From Pseudisothecium myosuroides (taxonomy: Eukaryota; Streptophyta; Bryopsida; Hypnales; Lembophyllaceae), in assembly GCA_951799445.1 (NCBI GenBank), contig OX637292.1, positions 16,247,296 through 16,311,295 on the forward strand: a DNA stretch of 64,000 nt, read 5' to 3'. The notes beneath the pieces are model-generated. The model ran no database searches. It was not told the DNA's origin and was given only the letters and a program-made list of their open reading frames with translations. Shown here piece by piece: positions 57,181-64,000 of the stretch; within the stretch, counting starts at the first letter, position 1, and each line of letters starts with the position of its first letter. The translations under genes and the position numbers were made by a program.

Positions 57181-60100
57181 ATGGCGGATAAGAAGTCACC
57201 GCGGGAGAATAGCTCCCGGGTACAACTACTTTTGTTTGATGCTCTTGAAGCAGATGGTAGCAATTACATGGAGTGGAATATAGATGTGAAAGCGTACTTT
57301 TATTCGGAGGGGTTGGACGATGCGATCGATGATGAACCAGAGGCGGATTTTCCAATGTCATCCAAGTGGAAAGCTTTGCTTGTTCTTCGCCGCCACCTTC
57401 ACACCTCTCTTCGACAGCAATACATCCAAGTTGACAACCCGGCGGAGCTATGGCGTCAACTTCATGATCGGTTTTATCATGAGCGCACTATCTTTCTTCC
57501 CCAAGCTCGAAATGATTGGATTGCTCTTCGTGTTCTTGATTTCCCTAATTTCCTTTCCTTCAACGCTAAATTGCATCGTATTACTGCTCAACTTCGTCTT
57601 TGTGGAGATAGGATTACAGATAGGGAGCTCATAGATAAAACCCTATCCACTTTTCCTCTTGCTTCTGCCCTCCTAGCTCAGTAGTATAGGAATATGAAGT
57701 TTACAACACATTCCGAACTAATGTCTTATCTCTTGCTTGCTGAAAAACAGCACCAGCTTCTACTTAAAAACGCAGAAGCAAAACCCGCTCGAGAGGCTCA
57801 CACTTCTGAGATCTCGAGACAGCAGCCACGAGGAACAAGGAAACAACAACGGTTGCCAAATCGGCAACACCCTAGAGATAAGTCAAACTCTTATAGACCC
57901 TCCTTTGATAAAATCTCTCGATACTCAGATCGTTTTTCTAATCGTGATTATTGCTCTTCTCAATTGAACGATAGATCTTCTAATAGAACCTTCGATAGGA
58001 AGTCATCCTTTTCACTTGACAATCATACTTGTCACAAGTGTGGCCGTAAAGGACATATCGCTCGATATTGCCGCACTCCTGCGTACTATGTTAGTATGTA
58101 CAAAGAGTTAGAGAAATTTAGAAATGAAAAGAGGGAGGTTCATTCGCTCGACGCTCCTTCCTCTTCCAATGTAAATATCAAAAATTACATGGTGCATATC
58201 TCCAAAGAGTCAGCTCCTACAGATGTAGCTCTTATAGATAGTGCCACGACGCAAACAATTCTTAGAGATCCGAAATATTTCACGTTTGCTAGCCGTGATA
58301 GAACCTGGCAGACTTGTGATATCGTCACAATTGCTGGAAGTCGGAACTTTCGGTTCCGAGAGGGCCAGACAACTATAGTATTGCCTGGAGGGACCCCCCT
58401 CCTGTGTGAAAAAGCAATGTATTCCCCTGATGCCCCCCGGAGCCTGATCAGCTACCGTGATTTACGGGCTAATAGGATGGATGTCTCCACTGCATTGGAT
58501 GATCATAAAGAAGTATTGGAACTCAGGCAAGGTCAGCAACTCCTTGCCACCGCTAACGCAGGAGTTACTGGCCTATACGAGTTATTGATAAGCCCTCCTA
58601 AGGAGTCAGCTTTCCACTTCTCTACTTCGATAGGAGATGATGAAGAGTACCGGGAACTCAGGCAAGGCCGACAGTCCCTTGCCACTGCGAAAGCAGGAGT
58701 CGATGGACTAGTATGTGAGAGCAACTCTGCTTTGATACCCCCCTCTACAGCTAAGACTAGATTGTGGCATAGTCGGTTGGACCATCCAGGCACCACTATG
58801 TTGAGGAGGATGTTACCTTTGTTGGAAGGACACAATTTGTGCACCAGTGATGCTGACAAGGTTGGAAGCTGCGCGGCATGTTCACAAGGAAAGCTTATTA
58901 AGCGCCCTTCACATTGGAAGCTACCAACGGAACTCCCTCCTATGTTACAACGTCTACAAGAGGCATATATCAAGAAGATTCAACTCATCACTTGGCCTTT
59001 ATTGATCCATGCCAAGTTGCCTCCTACAATGTGGGGACATGCAGTTCTACATGCAGCTACACTACTCAGGTTTCGTCCTACCTTGCTCAATACTCAATCT
59101 TCTTTCGAGTTAATATCCGGACGCGTCCCCAATGTTTTCCATTTTCGTGTATTTGGCTGTAGAGTATGGATTCCAGTTTCTGAACCTCATAGGAAAACGA
59201 TAGGTAGTCACCGTCAGGAAGGGATCTATGTTGGTTTTGATTCCCCTAGCATCATTCGGTATGTTTCACCTTCATCAGGCACTCTACTATGTGCTAGATT
59301 TTCCAATTGTCATTTTTGAAGAGTATAGTTTCCCTTCTCTACCCAATGTCAAGTCCCCTGCTTTAGATTTTTGGGCACCCGAAACCATCATTCAAAACCC
59401 TGACCCCCGCACAGCCTTAGCTGAGTCTGAGGTCAAGAAACTTATTCATTTACAGTCCCTTGCAGACAAGCTACCAAATGGCTTTAGAAATGGTCCCCGA
59501 ATTACTAGAAATCCTCTCCCCGGTACAGGACTTATCCCCATTAGTGTCATTCCTTCTAAGTGTACAATTGACTCTACTACTTCTATATCTAAGAAACCTC
59601 GCCCTCATCATGTCACCTTACATAGTGATGCACTTTTCTCACCTGATGATAATTCACAATTTTCTTCTTTCCCTGAAGATGGTTCATCTGTGACCACCTT
59701 CATTACTCGGATACTTAGTGATGATCCTGACCCACTCACATTAGATGAAGCACAATCTAGCCCTGACTGGCCAAAATGGCAAGTTGCACTTGCTGCCGAA
59801 TATTCTTCTCTTAGAAAACATGAAGTCTTTGGTCCTTTGTTGACCAACCTTCCTACTAAACCCATAGGATACACGTTGATTTTTACTCGGAAACGTAATA
59901 CCCAAGGATAAATAGTCCGATTCAAGGTGCGATTAGTGGCTCAAGGATTCAATCAACGTCCTGGCATTGATTTTACCTTTACTTATTCCCCTGTTATGGA
60001 TGCCACTACTTTTAGATATCTACTTGGCCTAGCTGTACAACATTCTTTGGAAACCACGCTTCTAGATGTTGTGACAGCCTACCTTTACGGAAATTTAGAT

Positions 60101-61339
60101 GCCACACTTTATATAAGGCCTCCTCCTGATTTCTTGCCTACGCCCCCTTCGGCTGATTCTCCGGGCAAGAATTCTGGCCTCAAGCTACAACGAGCTCTTT
60201 ATGGATTAAAACAAGCAGGTTGCATGTGGTATAAACATTTGAGAGATTTTTTGCTATACCACAAGTTTCGGCACGACCCTACCCTTCCGTGTATATTCAC
60301 TTTGAAGGATGCTCACGGGTTTGTGATCATTGCCATTTATGTTGATGATCTCAACCTTATAGGTACGCCCTCAACTTGCTGCCAAACGGTAACATTACTA
60401 ACAACCCAATTTGAAATGAAACTACTTGGCCGCACTTCTTTTTGTCTTGGTTTAGAGATTACACATCTGTCCAATGGAAGTATATTTCTTCATCAAACTG
60501 CGTATACTCAACGGTTGCTCAAGAATTTCAAGATGGACCAAGCAAATCCTTTATCTGCTCCCATGATCGGTTGAAGCAAGACAAATGATGACCCATACCG
60601 ACCTTGCGAGGAGGAGGAGGAATATGATAGCAAACGGTACCTCACAGCAGTCGGAGCTTTGTTATATTTATCTACATATACTCGGCTAGATATATCATTT
60701 GCAACAAGCGTGTTAGCTCGACATAGTCAGAAGCCCACGATGCGACATTGGAATGGAGTCAAGCAGCTGTTTAGGTATCTTCGCGGAACACAAGACTTAG
60801 GACTTCATTATACAAAGACTAGACCATCAAATTTAGTTGGATATACAGATGTTGGTTTCAAATCGGATGAAAACACGGGCAAGTCCCAGACAGGTTATAT
60901 CTTCCTACGCAACAACGCACCCATATCATGGAAGTCTGTGAAGCAGACAGTGACTGCAACATCAACCAACCATGCGGAGTTAATTGCATTCCATGAAGCG
61001 ACAAGAGAAGCAGTTTGGTTACGGACAATTGACAAGATCATTTCAGATCAATGTGAACTTAGCCACAGTACACAACCGACAACGATTTTTGAAGATAATG
61101 CAGCATGTGTGGCACAAGTTGCAGGTGGATTCATCAAGGCTGATCGAACGAAGCACATCAATCCACAAATCTTTGGATTTACCCAAGACCTTATTGAATC
61201 AGGAGAAATTGAAGTAAAGAAAGTTCAATCCTCCAACAACATTGCTGACATACTTACAAAGGCACTCCCTGCTTACACTCACAAACAATTGGTTCAAGAA
61301 GCTGGCATGAGATCTCTTCAAGATCTAGTTACACATTAG
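57181..61339 (+). pseudogene. Copia gag-pol polyprotein, disrupted
   Basis: In Copia order: Gag from ATGGCGGAT, zinc knuckle CHKCGRKGHIARYC (about 58029-58072), protease (ALIDSATTQTILRD, with DSA at the active site), the integrase zinc-binding part (LWHSRLDHPG...CAACSQGKL), reverse transcriptase with YVDD (60338-60349), and RNase H (AELIAFHEA, EDNAAC, ADILTKAL). Lesions: in-frame TAG at 57682, a 1-bp insertion in a T run at about 59313-59317, TAA at 59909, TGA at 60572. The integrase core between LPPMLQRLQ and EAYIKKIQLI is missing, about 150 residues that should hold the DDE triad. It cannot move on its own. LTRs of 200 bp and domain order fit Copia; the lineage was not determined. Confidence 0.9.
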
Positions 61340-61417
61340 GTTATGCTCTCTTTCTTTCTGTGAATTTTCCTTATAAAGGTTTTTGTCACAGTTAAGTTTT
61401 TTAATGAGGTAACTCGG

Positions 61418-61430
61418 GATCGAGGAGGAG
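61418..61430 (+). other. Polypurine tract
   Basis: A purine-rich run (cgaggaggag) lies immediately before the 3' LTR, the expected place for second-strand priming. Confidence 0.6.
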
Positions 61431-61630
61431 TGTTGAGATAAGATAACGATCCCAGTTAACTTAGGTTAAGTGAGACTTAGGATAAGGTAAAAGTAGATCT
61501 CACTACTAGTGACACGATTAGTGATACTTCCTATATATGTATGATCATGTAACCCTAATGTTGATTACTTTTGAGAACTTCTTATTGCATTATATATTTT
61601 CTGTGTCTATGCTCTGCTTCCTTTGCAACA
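61431..61630 (+). repeat. 3' LTR of Copia element
   Basis: 200 bp, TGTTGAGATAAG to TTTGCAACA. It is followed not by a target duplication but by 15 bp of primer-binding-like sequence, as if another element began here. Confidence 0.9.
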
Positions 61631-61650
61631 CGTTATCTGCACGACATATA

Positions 61651-61837
61651 TGTTGCGAAGGAAGCAGAGCATAGACACAGAAAATATATAATGCAATAAG
61701 AAGTTCTCAAAGTAATAATCATTAGGGTTACATGATCATACATATATAGGAGGTATCACTAGTAGTAAGATCTACTTTTACCTTATCCTAAGTCTCACTT
61801 AACCTAAGTTAACTGGGATCTTTATCTTATCTCAACA
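61651..61837 (-). repeat. Inverted third LTR
   Basis: A 187-bp reverse-orientation LTR, 20 bp beyond the 3' LTR. It lacks ~12 bp (one of two 'actactagtg' repeats). At several positions it agrees with the 5' LTR rather than the 3' LTR. Confidence 0.9.
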
Positions 61838-62963
61838 CTCCTCCTCGATCCCGAGTTACCTCATTAAAAAACTTAACTGTGACAAAAACCTTTATAAAGA
61901 AAATTCACAGAAAGAAAAAGAGCGTAACCTAATGTGTAACTAGATCTTGAAGAGATCTCATGCCAGCTTAACACGCTTGTTGCAAATGATATATCTAGCC
62001 GAGTATATGTAGATAAATATAACAAAGCTCCGACTGCTATGAGGTACCGTTTGCTATCATATTCCTCCTCCTCCTCGCAAGGTCGGTATGGGTCATCATT
62101 TGTCTTGCTTCAACCGATCATGGGAGCAGATAAAGGATTTGCTTGGTCCATCTTGAAATTCTTGAGCAACCGTTGAGTATACGCAGTTTGATGAAGAAAT
62201 ATACTTCCATTGGACAGATGTGTAATCTCTAAACCAAGACAAAAAGAAGTGCGGCCAAGTAGTTTCATTTCAAATTGGGTTGTTAGTAATGTTACCGTTT
62301 GGCAGCAAGTTGAGGGCGTACCTATAAGGTTGAGATCATCAACATAAATGGCAATGATCACAAACCCGTGAGCATCCTTCAAAGTGAATATACACGGAAG
62401 GGTAGGGTCGTGCCGAAACTTGTGGTATAGCAAAAAATCTCTCAAATGTTTATACCACATGCAACCTGCTTGTTTTAATCCATAAAGAGCTCGTTGTAGC
62501 TTGAGGCCAGAATTCTTGCCCGGAGAATCAGCCGAAGGGGGCGTAGGCAAGAAATCAGGAGGAGGCCTTATATAAAGTGTGGCATCTAAATTTCCGTAAA
62601 GGTAGGCTGTCACAACATCTAGAAGCGTGGTTTCCAAAGAATGTTGTACAGCTAGGCCAAGTAGATATCTAAAAGTAGTGGCATCCATAACAGGGGAATA
62701 AGTAAAGGTAAAATCAATGCCAGGATGTTGATTGAATCCTTGAGCCACTAATCGCACCTTGAATTGGACTATTTATCCTTGGGTATTACGTTTCCGAGTA
62801 AAAATCAACTTGTGTCCTATGGGTTTAGTAGGAAGGTTGGTCAACAAAGGACCAAAGACTTCATGTTTTCTAAGAGAAGAATATTCGGCAGCAAGTGCAA
62901 CTTGCCATTTTGGCCAGTCAGGGCTAGATTGTGCTTCATCTAACGTGAGTGGGTCAGGATCAT
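61838..62963 (-). pseudogene. Truncated inverted Copia copy (reverse transcriptase part)
   Basis: Reads leftward. It contains the end of pol, an internal deletion of about 590 bp joining 'gcgtgtta' to 'agctggcatg' (short AGCT homology at the joint) that removes most of RNase H, then the complete reverse transcriptase segment at 62110-62757, which differs from the forward copy by one visible residue (R to H near the start). It shares the TGA after APMIG and the TAA before IVRFK with the forward copy. It breaks off at 62963 in the linker before the reverse transcriptase. Confidence 0.88.
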
Positions 62964-64000
62964 ATGTTACATGATTGAACCTGTCGTGGTTTGCAGGGGG
63001 AGCTTGGCCACGGTGACTCTGTACTCTCGCCCGGCCCGGCAGGAGCAGGGCCCGGTCCTGAAATGTCCCGGACTCAGCAACGAATTTGTTGCCCCAGCGT
63101 CTTGGAGTCCCAATTTCACGGAGCCCTCTATCCGGCGAACTGAACGTCAGGTGTCTGGTCTCCATCTTCTTTTCTTTTAGGATTGTGGATGCGACTGTTC
63201 ACAACCTGCTCCAAACATTGATTTTCTTTTAACATTTTAGAAAGGTAGACAGCTATTTCTTCAATCTTCATGTGATACTTGGTGATATCTATACCAAAAA
63301 TAGGTGATACTTAGATGAATTTTGGCTATTGGTCTTGGCTAACAACAATAAAGCTATTTCACCTAAAAAATGAAAATTTCCTTTCACAATATATTAATAG
63401 CCAACGTCTTTTGGGTGGAGCCAAGCGGCGAGAAGTCGTGCACAGAAAAAAAAACTTGCTCCAAACTCCAAGACCAAGCTCACGGGAGTCAGAGCACTTG
63501 CTCACGAGAGTCACGGGAGTCAGAACATTTCCACCTTTTCATGGAGAAATTACCTTGCCAAAATGGCTTTTCCAGGATCAATTGTCCTTCTTTCTAGGCT
63601 CCACCAATTAAATAATTATCCTGACTCTTTCGCTCCATATCTCCACCGTGCTCAACATGATTATTGGATGTGGACGACAGCTTTGCAGTCTCATTGGTAG
63701 AAAATGCTAGAAATTGTCAGACTTTTCAAAAAGTGTTACAAAAACATTGCCATCATATAATGACTCTCTATGTCGCCACGTCCCGTGCCGCCCCGCAACA
63801 CAGCTAACTCACACTACCTATACATTTTCCACACATAGATTAGCACCACAAGCATCATGCTAACAAGTACAGAGGTCCCACCCGTCACCATAGTTAGTCT
63901 AGCTCTTGGGGTCTCACAATATTCACCCACAAATTCCCTCACTTAGCATCTCCGCTAAGTGCAGATATAGTATTCCCATGCACCTCTCCTCTACCTAGCC
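62964..64000 (+). repeat. Second copy of the Copia flank and rest of duplication copy 2
   Basis: From 62971 the sequence repeats 56686-56898 almost perfectly (two differences noticed), then continues where that copy was cut by Copia ('ggattgtggatgcg'), matching copy 1 at 46569-47597 to the window end. No gene was recognised apart from the short open stretch at 62971-63180. Confidence 0.85.

Larger units (their letters stand above)
47736..64000 (+). repeat. Tandem segmental duplication, copy 2 (inflated by insertions)
   Basis: Colinear with copy 1 but stretched to more than 16 kb by F, H, G, the Harbinger element and the Copia complex. The window end ('cacctctcctctacctagcc') corresponds to about 47597 in copy 1, so the duplication may continue beyond the window. 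From 46440 to 47597 copy 1 has its counterpart split between 51397-51475, 56649-56898 and 62971-64000. Confidence 0.85.

Overview
The window is nuclear DNA from a land plant, AT-rich, gene-poor and dense in transposons. The plant assignment rests on a single-exon legume-lectin receptor kinase, an SC35-type splicing factor with plant-like exon structure, a CxCxPTTHxGSFRC serine-rich protein, a degenerate caffeate-type O-methyltransferase and plant-type Copia and PIF/Harbinger elements. I cannot fix the species; a repeat-rich non-seed plant would fit, but this is inference.

Layout. 1-5.8 kb: a multi-exon kinase gene (+) broken by two small tandem duplications and a stop. 7.3-8.1 kb: a GC-rich, frameshifted reading frame for a secreted-looking protein of unknown family. 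9.2-10.3 kb: an O-methyltransferase pseudogene (-). 11.0-13.2 kb: an intact lectin receptor kinase (-). 13.3-24.6 kb: nested short terminal-inverted-repeat elements and no genes. 24.6-30.3 kb: the SC35-like gene (-), eight coding exons (314 aa), followed by what looks like a long spliced 3' tail. 36.4-38.0 kb: a two-exon serine-rich protein gene (-). 41.4-42.6 kb: a 21-bp minisatellite split by a Harbinger-like MITE. 43.1 kb to the end: a direct tandem duplication of a ~4.6 kb segment.

The most informative part is that tandem duplication. Each copy received different insertions after the duplication, so one copy preserves the empty target site of an element in the other. This shows directly (i) a family of ~900-945 bp elements, TTAA|CCCC...GGGG|TTAA, that insert at TTAA and duplicate it (piggyBac-like behaviour), with six well-preserved copies plus shorter and decayed relatives in this window; (ii) a 5.17 kb two-gene PIF/Harbinger element with a TCA target duplication; (iii) a TA-target MITE; (iv) a Mutator-like 9-bp-target MITE; (v) a hAT-like 8-bp-target MITE; (vi) a Copia retroelement joined to an inverted, truncated sister copy.

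There is no operon-like cooperation: the host genes are independent, and the mobile elements make up much of the remaining sequence. No tRNA, rRNA or CRISPR was seen.
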